Position numbers and translations under genes: made by a program. From assembly GCF_014649795.1 (NCBI RefSeq), contig NZ_BMTS01000030.1, positions 1 to 64,000 of the forward strand: a DNA stretch of 64,000 bases. Reading direction: 5' to 3'. Shown one piece after another: positions 40,433-49,066 of the stretch. Position 1 is the stretch's first letter. Every line of letters begins with the position of its first letter. The DNA is from Streptomyces melanogenes (GTDB lineage: Bacteria > Actinomycetota > Actinomycetes > Streptomycetales > Streptomycetaceae). The notes under the pieces were generated by a model that ran no database searches, was not told the origin of the DNA, and was given only the letters and a program-made list of their open reading frames with translations.

Positions 40433-40592
40433 CTACGCGGTGCAGCTGGTGGGGCGTTCGGTGTCGGGGCAGGTGTCGGGGCCGTTGCCGCCGTTGAGGA
40501 TGTCCTTTCCGGCGCCGCCGTAGACGGTGTCGTTCGCCGCCAAGGTCGCAGATCACGTCGTCGCCGCGGGTTCCGGTGATCGTGTCGCGCGG
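40433..40592 (-). pseudogene. C-terminal relic of an RTX-like secreted protein
   Basis: The minus strand reads DTITGTRGDDVICDLGG, then after a 1-nt frame change NDTVYGGAGKDILNGGNGPD followed by TCPDTERPTSCTA and a stop. The G-G-x-G-x-D repeats and terminal Cys pair match the layout of the intact RTX-like gene at 21625-22389. Its upstream part is gone, replaced at about 40595 by the oppositely oriented DUF4855-like relic. Confidence 0.65.
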
Positions 40593-40599
40593 GGGGCGA

Positions 40600-40992
40600 G
40601 CGGACCGACGGCAAGCTCTCGCCGGAGGCGACTGGAGATGGCGCGACGGCATGGGCGGCTTGAACGGCCCGCTCGGCTGGAACTTCTACGGCGGCCTGTT
40701 CACCATCACCATGGACCTCGGCAAGAAACAGGACGTCGCCAGGGTCGATCTGCTCACCCCCTACGATCAGCCGGCCGGCATCCGCCTGGCCCGTCAACCC
40801 GGTGGCCATGGTCGGCCTGGACAATCCCGCCCGCGACGCGGGCATCGAACCGCTGACGGAGAAGGCCGCCGGCTCCTCGGGGGCGTCCGTCAAGACCTGT
40901 TCGACGCCCAGGTCACCGGCGTCAAGGCCGACCTGGCCCCGACTCCGGGGAGCCACGGCTGGTACATGGTCAGCGAGATCACCGCCCGATAG
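40600..40992 (+). pseudogene. Relic related to the C-terminal part of the DUF4855-like gene at the window end
   Basis: Reads GDWRWRDGMGG, PLGWNFYGGLFTITMDLGKK and VARVDLLTPYDQPAGIRL, then shifts frame to PVAMVGLDNPARDAGIEPLT and shifts again to end VTGVKADLAPTPGSHGWYMV. The same order occurs at 63550-63925: GDWNWPGAMGWNFYGGHFTI, TIDLGRP, YIGLDTPARHAGIEGLTEKS and GAGWILLDEV. Two frameshifts and no 5' part: a decayed partial copy or paralogue. Confidence 0.75.
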
Positions 40993-41011
40993 CGGCGCAC
41001 CCGCCGCCCAG

Positions 41012-41039
41012 GGCCCCGGCACGCGCGCGTGCCGGGGCC
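41012..41039. terminator. 28-nt perfect palindrome, hairpin-forming
   Basis: GGCCCCGGCACGCG and its exact complement adjoin at 41025/41026; a 12-bp stem with a 4-nt loop is the likely form. It separates the relics from the P-type ATPase gene. Confidence 0.7.
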
Positions 41040-41160
41040 TGCGGCTGCCTCGCAACGGGGCACGGCGGACTCGCCCGGGGCGGCCGGGGGTGACGAGTGT
41101 CCGTTTATCACCAGTACGGTTCCGTTCTCGGCCTCGTTCGGTCCGCGACGGCGAACGAGC

Positions 41161-43149
41161 ATGAAAGGTATGAACTCCGACAACGCGATCCCCCCGGGCA
41201 CCGGGCCGTCGCTCGCGGACCGCGGTGAGACGGGCTTCGCCGCCATGGCCGCCCTCACCTTCCTCACCGGCTTCGGCCTGAACCTGTTCACCGACGGTCT
41301 GGACGCGCTCGCGCTCGGTCTCTTCGCCGCCACGTACTTCTTCGGCGGGTTCTTCACCCTGCGTGAGGCGATCGGCTCCGTGCGTGCCGGGCGCTTCGAG
41401 GTCGACTTCCTGATGCTCGTCGCGGCGGCGGGCGCGGCGGCCGTCGGCAGGTGGGAGGAGGGCGCGGTGCTGCTCTTCCTGTTCAGCGTGGGCCACGCCC
41501 TGGAGTCGTACGCGATGAGTCGCGCCCGCCGCTCCATCGAGGCGCTCGCCTCGCTCACCCCGAAGACCGCGCTGCTGGTGCGTGACGACGGCAGCAGCGA
41601 GGTGCCGGTCGAGTCGCTGGTCGTCGGCGACACCGTCCTGGTCAAGCCGCACACTCGGGTACCCGCCGACGGCTTCGTACGGTCCGGCGTCAGCGCGGTC
41701 GACCAGGCATCGGTGACCGGCGAGAGCGTGCCGGTGGACAAACTCCCGGTGGCCGATCCCACCACCGCGCTGCGCAACCCCCGCATCGTGGGGGACGACA
41801 GCCGGGTCTTCGCCGGGACGGTCAACGGCGCCGGAGCCCTGGAGGTGACCGTCACCAGCCGCGCCGAGGACAACACCCTGGCCAGGGTCGTGGAGCTGGT
41901 CCGCAGTGCAGAGTCGCAGCAGTCGCCTACTCAGGCGTTCACCGCCCGCTTCCAGCGGATCTTCGTGCCCGCCGTGCTGGTGCTCGTCGGTGTGCTGATG
42001 CTCGCCGGGCTGGTGGTCGACGAGCCGTTCTCCGCGACTTTCTACCGCGCGATGGCCGTCCTGGTCGCCGCCAGCCCGTGCGCCCTGGCGATCGCGACCC
42101 CGGCCGCCGTGCTGAGCGCGATCGCCCGCGCCGCCCGCAGTGGCGTGCTGGTCAAGGGCGGTGGCCCGCTGGAGAACCTCGGCAAGCTCACGGCGTTCGC
42201 GTTCGACAAGACCGGCACCCTCACCGGGGGCCGCCCGCGCCTGACCGATGTCGTCACGGCTCCCGGTGCCACCGAGCGTGAGCTGCTCGCCACAGCTGTC
42301 GCTGTGGAGCGCTCCAGCGACCATCCACTCGCCCTGGCCGTGGTCGAGGGCGTGGCGGCCCGGCTCGACGACGGCGGGGCCGTCCCCCCGGCGGCGCAGG
42401 AGCTGCGCGCGATCATCGGGCGGGGTCTTGAGGCCCGGATCGACGGGGAGCCGGTGTGGGTGGGCAGCGTCGCGCTTTTCGACGAACTCGGTGGCCGCGC
42501 CTTGGGACATGAACTCCTCGCAAGCGTACGGGAGTTGGAGGAGGGTGGGCGGTCCGTCATCATTGTGCGGCGGGGCGAGCGCTATCTGGGCGCCCTCGGC
42601 GTCATGGACACGCCGCGCCCCGACGCCGCCCTGGTCGTCGCCCAGCTGCGGAGCCTCGGTATCCGTCGCACCGTGATGATCTCCGGGGACAACCAGGCCG
42701 TCGCCACGGCCGTCGGGCGGCAGGTGGGCGTGGACGAGGCGCGCGGCGGGCTGCTGCCCGAGGACAAGGTCGCGGCCATCGCCCGGCTGAACAGCGGCGG
42801 CGCGAGGGTCGCCATGGTCGGCGACGGGGTCAACGACGCCCCCGCCATGGCGAACGCCACCGTCGGCATCGCCATGGGCGCCGCCGGATCGGCCGTCGCC
42901 CTGGACACCGCCGACATCGCCCTGATGGCCGACCGGCTCGACCGGCTGCCGCTGGCGACCGGGCTGAGCCGCCGGGCCTCCCGGATCATCAAGCAGAACC
43001 TGTACTTCAGCCTCGGTGTCGTCGCCGTACTGATCCCCGCCACGCTGCTCGGCCTCGGCATCGGCCCTGCGGTTCTGGTGCACGAGGGCTCCACGCTGAT
43101 CGTCGTGGCCAACGCGCTGCGGCTGCTGGGCTACCGGCCCGGCGTCTGA
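41161..43149 (+). CDS. P1B-4-type heavy-metal-transporting ATPase
   Basis: 662 residues from the ATG at 41161 (a second ATG at 41170). No N-terminal metal-binding domain. Motifs: SVTGES (actuator T-G-E), ASPCALAIATPAA near residue 304 (S-P-C in place of C-P-C), DKTGTLTGG near 349 with the phosphorylated Asp, SSDHPLALAV (nucleotide-domain His-Pro), MVGDGVNDAPAM, and HEGSTLIVVANALRLL near 641. The SPC plus HEG-x-T pair defines subgroup P1B-4, whose members export Co2+, Fe2+ or similar divalent ions (CtpD, CtpJ, CoaT). Nearby His/Cys-rich protein and PLP-MFS genes may belong to the same metal response. Its 3' end overlaps the convergent AraC gene by 19 bp. Confidence 0.9.
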   Translation: MKGMNSDNAIPPGTGPSLADRGETGFAAMAALTFLTGFGLNLFTDGLDALALGLFAATYFFGGFFTLREAIGSVRAGRFEVDFLMLVAAAGAAAVGRWEEGAVLLFLFSVGHALESYAMSRARRSIEALASLTPKTALLVRDDGSSEVPVESLVVGDTVLVKPHTRVPADGFVRSGVSAVDQASVTGESVPVDKLPVADPTTALRNPRIVGDDSRVFAGTVNGAGALEVTVTSRAEDNTLARVVELVRSAESQQSPTQAFTARFQRIFVPAVLVLVGVLMLAGLVVDEPFSATFYRAMAVLVAASPCALAIATPAAVLSAIARAARSGVLVKGGGPLENLGKLTAFAFDKTGTLTGGRPRLTDVVTAPGATERELLATAVAVERSSDHPLALAVVEGVAARLDDGGAVPPAAQELRAIIGRGLEARIDGEPVWVGSVALFDELGGRALGHELLASVRELEEGGRSVIIVRRGERYLGALGVMDTPRPDAALVVAQLRSLGIRRTVMISGDNQAVATAVGRQVGVDEARGGLLPEDKVAAIARLNSGGARVAMVGDGVNDAPAMANATVGIAMGAAGSAVALDTADIALMADRLDRLPLATGLSRRASRIIKQNLYFSLGVVAVLIPATLLGLGIGPAVLVHEGSTLIVVANALRLLGYRPGV

Positions 43150-44051
43150 GGCCGGCCGCCGTCCAGACCGAGGCCGCGGCGGAAGTCACCGGGCGCCACG
43201 CCCGTGAGCCGGGCGAAGAACTTCCCGAAGTGGCTGGCCTCGGTGAAGCCCAGGTGGCGGCCGACGGCGGAGGCGGACAGGTCGGTATGGACCAGCAGAC
43301 GCTTGGCTTCCAGGACCACGCGGGCGTCGACGAGTTGTTTGGCGCTTCTGCCGACCGCCTGTCGGCAGGCCCGGGTGAGGGTCTTCGGCACGACCCCGAG
43401 CCGGGCGGCGTAGGCGTCGACGCTGCGCGTGGTGGCGTACGAGCGTTCCAGCTCGGCGCGGAAGCGGGTGAAGAGCTCGTTGGGTCCGAGGGGCGCGGGT
43501 TCGCCCTCCGGCTCTGGAAGGAGGGCGATGCGCAGGAGCAGCGCGGCCAGCAGGTGGCGCAGCAACTCCGTGGTGGTCTCGGCCAGTGCGCTGCCGTGGT
43601 GGACGTGTTCTGAGGCCAGCAGACCGGTCAGTGTGGTGAGGGACGTGGCATCGGGCACGGCGAGCTTCCAGTGCGCGGGGCCGGAGGGTGCGTCCACGAG
43701 GGCCCGGGCGGGGAGCTGCGGCGGCGGGAAGTCGGCGGTGAACAGGACCAGGCGGGCCTCCAGGCCGGGCTCGGCGGGATACCGGTGGACCTGACCCGGA
43801 CGGATCCACAGGAGCGTGCCCGAACCGCAGTCGTGGTCAACGAAGTCGATCATGTAGGTGCCGCTGCCCCGGGTGACCAGGACCAGCAGATGGAAGTCGA
43901 GGCGTTGGGGCAGGGCCTGCTGCTGCGGCGAGGAGCGCTTGCGAAGCGCGGAAAGGGAGCCGACGTCGATGCCCAGGGCCGGGCAGTGCGGATTGCGGTA
44001 CTGGATGTCCACGACAAGCGCAGGATGCGCGGTAGGTTCGGATCTGGTCAT
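43131..44051 (-). CDS. AraC-family transcriptional regulator
   Basis: 306 residues. N-terminal cupin-like sensor (DFHLLVLVTRGSGTYMIDFV, then LLWIRPGQVHRYPAEP), a helical linker, and the C-terminal double helix-turn-helix: SVDAYAARLGVVPKTLTRAC and LSASAVGRHLGFTEASHFGK, then FFARLTGVAPGDFRR, the P-x-x-F-R signature. Effector unknown. The gene converges on, and overlaps, the metal ATPase gene, which would allow mutual interference but does not prove regulation. Confidence 0.9.
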   Translation of the reverse strand: MTRSEPTAHPALVVDIQYRNPHCPALGIDVGSLSALRKRSSPQQQALPQRLDFHLLVLVTRGSGTYMIDFVDHDCGSGTLLWIRPGQVHRYPAEPGLEARLVLFTADFPPPQLPARALVDAPSGPAHWKLAVPDATSLTTLTGLLASEHVHHGSALAETTTELLRHLLAALLLRIALLPEPEGEPAPLGPNELFTRFRAELERSYATTRSVDAYAARLGVVPKTLTRACRQAVGRSAKQLVDARVVLEAKRLLVHTDLSASAVGRHLGFTEASHFGKFFARLTGVAPGDFRRGLGLDGGRPQTPGR

Positions 44052-44950
44052 ACCGGAAGCTAACCCGGCGCTCTCCTTCGCGTGGGCGCCTTGGCCGCTC
44101 GGCGGCCCCGGCGGTGGTCCTGGCCGTGCGCGTCTCCGGTTGCTGGGGCGATATCCGCGGCCCCCTCCGCCGCCAAGCCCTGTAACCGCCGGGCCGGTTC
44201 AGAGCTCATCCAGATTTCCGGTCGGTCGCCGTTGGCGAAGAAAGGTTCGGTTGAATCTGGTCGTCCTTCACGGCAGGAAACTCTCCTCGTCCGCGCAGGG
44301 CTGTGGGTCTCGCAGCGATGCGGAATGGGGGGGGGTGATGATCCGGGTGCGGCGGGTGGTTGTGGCATACCCGTCGGTGCCGTACTCGGCGATCCAGTGG
44401 CCCGGTGACGGTGCGGGCGAAGCTCACTGCGTCTTCACGTCAGACCACGACTGCCAGTTTGTACAGGTAACCGGCGGAGATCTGGGTGATCTTCTTGCCC
44501 TGTAGCCGTGAGCAGGTTCCCCCCTTCAACCGCACTGCAGCCCGGCGACGGCGTCACCGGTGCGCCGCCAGGCCGGCGCGAGAAGTGGTTCTGCAACGGT
44601 CTCGGCACCGTACTCGCCACCCTCTGGACGGTCCGTACGGTCGGCATGGACGTCCACAGGGTCGAACACGCCGTCCCCTTCGCCGAAGAGGCCGCCTGGG
44701 GACGCCACCACCGACAGTCGGTTGGAGCTCGGCCGGGTCCCGGCCTGGGAATGTCGGCGGCCCGAACAGGGCACATGGTGGCATCTGTTCGACGCGACCC
44801 TGCTCAGCGACCCTCCGGTCGCCCTCGCGTTCGACCGCACCCCCGGGTGGAACAACACCCCGTGATCGAGGGCTCGGTCTACCTGGCGGACAGGGGTGGG
44901 GGTGCCTCCGGGGCTTGGCCGCCTCGCGCACCCCCACACCTCTGTCGCGG
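44052..44950. other. 0.9-kb region without a confident gene
   Basis: Frames are short and mixed. One plus-strand end at 44865 (EQGTWWHLFDATLLSDPPVA, LAFDRTPGWNNTP) looks protein-like but has no coherent start; the preceding 150 bp read sensibly only in another frame, so it may be a frameshifted relic. A run of nine G lies near 44329. Promoter of the AraC gene should be at the left edge. Confidence 0.4.
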
Positions 44951-45196
44951 TCAGCGGTTGACGCACTCGTTTCCGATGGCCGGGTTCAGGATGCCGACCA
45001 CGTTGAGCGTGTTGCCGCAGACGTTGACCGGGACGTGGACCGGGACCTGGACCACGTTGCCGGAGACCGCGCCAGGGGAGTTCTTGGCCGTGCCGTCCGC
45101 GTCGGCGCCGCTGTGCGCGGAGGCGGCACCGGCACCGATGGCGGCGAGCCCACTGGCGAGCATGGTTACGGCGGCGGCCTTCTTCAGGTTCTTCAC
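44951..45196 (-). CDS. Short chaplin (hydrophobic aerial-hypha surface protein)
   Basis: 81 residues from a GTG with a textbook AGGAGG 8 nt upstream. Signal peptide to ASA (about residue 27). The mature chaplin domain reads NSPGAVSGNVVQVPVHVPVN and VCGNTLNVVGILNPAIGNEC, with the two conserved Cys, and stops right after, so no sorting signal: it belongs to the short chaplins. These assemble into amyloid-like fibrils that lower surface tension and coat aerial hyphae and spores. Gene stands alone; expression is usually developmental. Confidence 0.93.
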   Translation of the reverse strand: MKNLKKAAAVTMLASGLAAIGAGAASAHSGADADGTAKNSPGAVSGNVVQVPVHVPVNVCGNTLNVVGILNPAIGNECVNR

Positions 45197-45553
45197 TGCA
45201 GGTTCCTCCTGGTCTCGCTGCGGCGGACAGCCGCAGCACGCCCTGGAGAACGCCCGCCGGCCGCCGGAGATACGCCGGATGGGGGACATCCACCCGACGG
45301 TATGAATCTCCCACCGGTATGCGACGATCCGTATTTACAGACCTCACGTACAACGAACCTGATGTATATGGCGTTGATACCTTCGTCAGCGGGACCGGCA
45401 GGGCGAGCACCTCGGAGCCGAGTGCGCCGGCGGTGCGGCCGAGGCTCGAGTCACCGGACGGGAAGTCCCCCCCGAGGGTGCCCCGAGCGCTGCCGTCCCG
45501 CTGGCTGTGGAGCCGTCGCGCAAGGCCGCGGTCTGCCGATGGCGGAGGGAACA
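45197..45553. other. Upstream region of the chaplin gene
   Basis: 357 bp, A+T-richer around 45318-45385, where the minus-strand chaplin promoter is likely to lie. No gene. Typical sigma-factor boxes could not be assigned with confidence. Confidence 0.4.
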
Positions 45554-46597
45554 TCACTGTGGCGCAACGCTGTTCACCGATCGCACGGTGTCCCCGAGCG
45601 TCCCGAGTCCGTCCGCCAGCTCCTGGCGCGATGCCACCACCTCCGGTACACAGTCGGGCGCGAGCCGCACCGCCGACGCGAGCACCTCGACCAGACTGAG
45701 GGGTTCCTCGACGCCGCCCAGATGCCGGTACTCCACCGCCGCCAGCACCCCCAGCCGCTCCCACAGCCCCAGCCCCGGCCGCCGGTGCTCCCGCAGCAGC
45801 ACCCGCGAGGCCTCCTCGACGTCCACGCCCGCGCCGTGCAGCTCGTGCAGCCGCCCCCGCAGCTCCTCCATGTACGCCATGTACGCGCGCACTTCGGCCT
45901 GCCCCACCACCGGCCCGTGCCCCGGAACCACCACCCGAGGATCCAGGTCGAGGATCTGCCGACACGCGTCGACGACGCCACTCAGCGGCCCGGCCCAGTG
46001 CACCGGAACATCCCCGACGAACAACACGTCCCCGGCGCACACCACCCCGCTCTGCGGCAGATGTACGACCAGGTCCCCGACGGTGTGCGCGGGCCCCACC
46101 TCGTACAGCTCCACCGGCACCGCCCCCACCAGCAGATCCAGCCGCCCGCTGAACGTCCGCGTCGGCGCGGCGACTTCGAGGCCGCCGTAGTCGTACCGCC
46201 CGAAGTGCGCCAGCAGATACCGCTCGAAGGCGACCTCGCCCCGGCACCCGTCCAGCATCGCCTGCAACTGCCCCGGCGTCGGCTCGGCGCACAGATGCGT
46301 CAGATTGGCGTCGGTACTGATGATCTCCGCGTCCGGGAACAGGCCGTTGCCGTAACTGTGGTCGCCGTTGGCATGGGTGTTGACGACGGTCGACACCCGC
46401 GCGCTCGGTACCGTGACGCGCCGCGCCGCCGCGGTCAGCGCCCGAGTGAGATCAGCGGTGTAAGGGGTGTCCACCAGCAGGACCTCGGGGCCGGAGGCCA
46501 CCACGACGCAGTTGGCCATGCCCCAGGTGCCCGGGAACTGCGGGAGCCACGCGTGGACTTGGTCGTCGAGCCGGACGAGCTCGGTAGGAATACGCAT
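45554..46597 (-). CDS. Metallo-beta-lactamase-fold hydrolase
   Basis: 347 residues from the ATG at 46597. The MBL signature is VVNTHANGDHSYGN (H-x-N-x-D-H; the first-position His pair is His/Asn), followed by the further ligands in GPAHTVGDLVVHLP, VVCAGDVLFVGDV (Asp) and VVVPGHGPVV (His). After about residue 240 a helical C-terminal extension (MEELRGRLHELHGAGVDVEE) is present, as in the actinobacterial 'SoxH-like' or quinoprotein-relay MBL proteins. Cytoplasmic; substrate unknown. It lies 108 bp downstream of the broken HdeD gene on the same strand. Confidence 0.85.
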   Translation of the reverse strand: MRIPTELVRLDDQVHAWLPQFPGTWGMANCVVVASGPEVLLVDTPYTADLTRALTAAARRVTVPSARVSTVVNTHANGDHSYGNGLFPDAEIISTDANLTHLCAEPTPGQLQAMLDGCRGEVAFERYLLAHFGRYDYGGLEVAAPTRTFSGRLDLLVGAVPVELYEVGPAHTVGDLVVHLPQSGVVCAGDVLFVGDVPVHWAGPLSGVVDACRQILDLDPRVVVPGHGPVVGQAEVRAYMAYMEELRGRLHELHGAGVDVEEASRVLLREHRRPGLGLWERLGVLAAVEYRHLGGVEEPLSLVEVLASAVRLAPDCVPEVVASRQELADGLGTLGDTVRSVNSVAPQ

Positions 46598-46705
46598 GCC
46601 TGCATTCTGCGCGCGGCCGTTCGGGTGCGGCCGAGTGGGGTCACCCCCGCCACGCGCCACGAGGTCGGCCGGGCAGCCCCCGCAGCCGGGCGACCGGCAG
46701 CGTGT

Positions 46706-47284
46706 TCACGTCCTCGGGACGCTCCTGGCGTGGCCGCGGAGCCGGAAGGCGGTGACGATCTCGGTGACACCGAGGGCGAGGAGCCAGCATCCTGCGAGGA
46801 CCGTCAGGACGGCCACCGACTTGAACGGGGAGGCGATCAGGACGATGCCGCCGAGGGTGCTGGCGATGCCGGCGAAGAGCAGCCAGCCGCGGGCAGGCAT
46901 GTACGGATCGCCGGCGGCGGCGAGGGTCAGGGTGATGCCGCGGAACAGCCAGCCGGTACCGATCCACACGGCCAGCAGCAGGACGGACTCCAGGGCGCTG
47001 CGGAAGCAGAGCAGTCCGAGCAGGATGGACAGGGTGCCGCTGATGAACGCCATCACGCGCAGACCGGTCGAGGCGTGGGTGCCCAGTGCGCTGGAGAGCT
47101 GGAAGATGCCGCTGACCAACAGGTAGACGCCGAAGAGGACACCTGTCACGAGCAGTGTCGCGCCGGGTCAGGCCAGGACCAGCACGCCGAGGGCGACGGA
47201 AGCGGCCCCGGCCAGCAGCACGTTCTGCCAGGCGGCGTCCGCGAGCCACCGCAGTGCGCCCGGGAGCGGAGGCCGGGGATCCAT
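46706..47284 (-). pseudogene. HdeD-family (DUF308) membrane protein gene with an in-frame TGA
   Basis: From ATG 47284 the frame reads MDPRPPLPGALRWLADAAWQ, NVLLAGAASVALGVLVLA, then TGA at 47168-47170, and goes on in the same frame as PGATLLVTGVLFGVYLLVSG and on to 46706. HdeD proteins have Trp-Pro at this spot, so the stop looks like TGG changed to TGA. The six-helix protein is otherwise complete (192 codons). The downstream part could restart at the GTG at 47149 (MTGVLFGVYL). HdeD proteins relate to acid resistance in enterics; the Streptomyces role is unknown. A sequencing error must be excluded. Confidence 0.75.
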
Positions 47285-47666
47285 GGCCGTGTCGCGCTCG
47301 TACACCCTGACGCTCCTCGCCGGTATCCGGAGGGGATACCTGCTCGCCGGTGCCGACACGCTTCCGGCGGGTCGCTGGGCCGACCGGCCTGTCAGCGCAT
47401 AAGACGTTCACGTCATTCGATCATGCGGCCATGCGGGACGCCGCGCAACGTCGGGCGGTCCCGGTGGACAGCCGGGCCCACGGCAGGCCCCGCGCCGGAC
47501 AGGCCGATCGGATGATATATCCGCGCAACGCCGGTGGGGTTGCGTGACGGCGGCACGGCCGGGCGGTGGGATGGACCTCTCCAGGCGGATGCGGGCGCCG
47601 ACGCCTGCCCGTGCCGGATTCCTCCCCGCAGCGGCGGTGACGGCGACGACAAGGACACAGGGCCAC
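47285..47666. other. Divergent promoter region
   Basis: 382 bp between the HdeD relic (minus) and the first secreted paralogue (plus). A GATATATCC-like A+T patch near 47513-47521 is the only promoter-like feature. Confidence 0.35.
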
Positions 47667-48290
47667 ATGACGGGTACGCAGGAGACGGCCGCACCACCGG
47701 TAGCCCACCGGCCGCCAGGCCCGCCGCACCGCCGCACCCTCCGGTGGGCGTGCCGGTTGGCGGCCGTAGCCCTCGCGGTGGGCGCCGTGGTCGGGCCGGC
47801 CGTCGGCCCCGCACAGGCCCAGGCCACCGCGCGGGCCGGTTTTCCCGAGAGGCTCGTCGACGCGTCGGGGGACTACCCGCTGCCGGTCATCCCGCCCGGG
47901 ACGTCGGGCCCGGCGCGGATCGGCCTGAAGAACACCTCCGACTGGAGCGGTGAGAACTACGGGCGTATGAAGTTCACCATCAACGCTCCGAGCACGGCTC
48001 GGTTCACCGACAGCACCCTGGCCCCGGTGGGAGACGCGCCGGGCCCGTGGGCGTGCCACCGCTCCGTCGACGCCCGGCAGTTGTTCTGCGTGTCCGAGTA
48101 CAAAGGGGTGGTCGTCCCCGCAGGACAGGTCCGGCAATGGCAGGTGAACCTGCAGGTTCCCGCCGACCTGCCCTACGGCGTTCAGCAGCGGTCCGGCCTC
48201 GCCTGGCTCTCCTACAACCTCTGCACGCCGGACCCCGAGGACGAGACGACCATGCAATGGGGGTTCGACACCGGCAGCGCGCCCGCGTAG
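47667..48290 (+). CDS. Secreted beta-sandwich protein, paralogue 1
   Basis: 207 residues from the ATG at 47667 (AAGGAC upstream). A Pro/Arg-rich cytoplasmic start precedes the signal helix, cleaved near AQA (about residue 52). Mature domain: YPLPVIPPGTSGPARIGLKN, then MKFTINAPSTARFTDSTLAP, a Gly-Pro-W-x-C block (DAPGPWACHRSVDARQLFCV) with a Cys pair, and VVVPAGQVRQWQVNLQVPAD. The same blocks recur in the next gene, 40 bp downstream, so the two arose by tandem duplication. No enzyme motif; Ig-like fold likely. Confidence 0.7.
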   Translation: MTGTQETAAPPVAHRPPGPPHRRTLRWACRLAAVALAVGAVVGPAVGPAQAQATARAGFPERLVDASGDYPLPVIPPGTSGPARIGLKNTSDWSGENYGRMKFTINAPSTARFTDSTLAPVGDAPGPWACHRSVDARQLFCVSEYKGVVVPAGQVRQWQVNLQVPADLPYGVQQRSGLAWLSYNLCTPDPEDETTMQWGFDTGSAPA

Positions 48291-48330
48291 CCCGGACCGA
48301 TCGAGGACGGACGGAAAGGACACGCGGCTC

Positions 48331-49002
48331 ATGACGGACCCCCAGAGGCCGGTCACACCACCGGCGCCCCGCCGCCGCACCACACCCCGGCGGACGGACA
48401 AGTGGCTGGCCGTCGCCCTCGCGGCCGTCGCCGCGACGGTCCTGGGCGCCGCACCCGCACATGCTGACGACACCGACCCGTCCGTCGGCCATCCCGACGA
48501 TCCGGTCACCGTCATCGCGCCGGGGACCACGGGCACGGTCACGATCGGCGTCAGGAACAACACCGCCGACTGGAACGGCCGGAGCACCGGCGACCACATG
48601 AGCCTGACCGTGTTCGCGCCGCGGGGCACGATGTTCGCGGACGCCACTTTGACCCCCGTCGGCGAAGCGCCGGGCCCGTGGACCTGTCAGGTCTACGCCG
48701 CCTACGGGGAGATCTACAACTACGGACCCCAGCTGTTCTGCACCTCCCCGTACCAGGGCGCGGTCGTCCCCCCGGGAGAGGTGCGGCAGTGGCAGTTCCA
48801 CCTCACTGTCCCCGCCGACGCGCCGAACGACGCACAGGGCCAGGGCGTCTTCTCCTTCGGTTACGAATTCAACGGGTCCTGGACGCTGTCGCAGACCAAC
48901 CTGCCGGTGAAGATCAGCACCGGCGACCCCGCACCCACGGACCTGCCGTGCCCTGCCGTGCCCGGGACGCCCCGATCGTGGTGCGGGCGGTCCGCGGTGT
49001 AA
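48331..49002 (+). CDS. Secreted beta-sandwich protein, paralogue 2
   Basis: 223 residues, ATG after GGAAAGGAC. Signal peptide to AHA (about residue 45). Shares with paralogue 1 the blocks VIAPGTTGTVTIGVRNNTAD, MSLTVFAPRGTMFADATLTP, EAPGPWTCQVYAAYG with a Cys pair and AVVPPGEVRQWQFHLTVPAD. It differs by a Tyr-rich insert (YGEIYNYGPQLF) and a C-terminal extension with two further Cys. Probably co-transcribed with paralogue 1. Confidence 0.7.
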   Translation: MTDPQRPVTPPAPRRRTTPRRTDKWLAVALAAVAATVLGAAPAHADDTDPSVGHPDDPVTVIAPGTTGTVTIGVRNNTADWNGRSTGDHMSLTVFAPRGTMFADATLTPVGEAPGPWTCQVYAAYGEIYNYGPQLFCTSPYQGAVVPPGEVRQWQFHLTVPADAPNDAQGQGVFSFGYEFNGSWTLSQTNLPVKISTGDPAPTDLPCPAVPGTPRSWCGRSAV

Positions 49003-49066
49003 CCGGCGCCGTTCAACGGGGAGGAGCGACAGACGGACGAGGGTGCGGTCGTCCCCCCCGGGGGGG

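Noticed and set aside
39976..43083. A 1,035-codon open frame on the minus strand
   Set aside because: Antisense to the MFS end, the two relics and the P-type ATPase; low-complexity composition and no domain.
44206..44505. Short frames on both strands around 44.2-44.5 kb
   Set aside because: None has a supported start, consistent composition or a recognisable motif.
44486..47515. A 1,009-codon open frame on the plus strand
   Set aside because: Antisense to the chaplin, MBL-fold and HdeD genes, all of which have clear motifs and starts.
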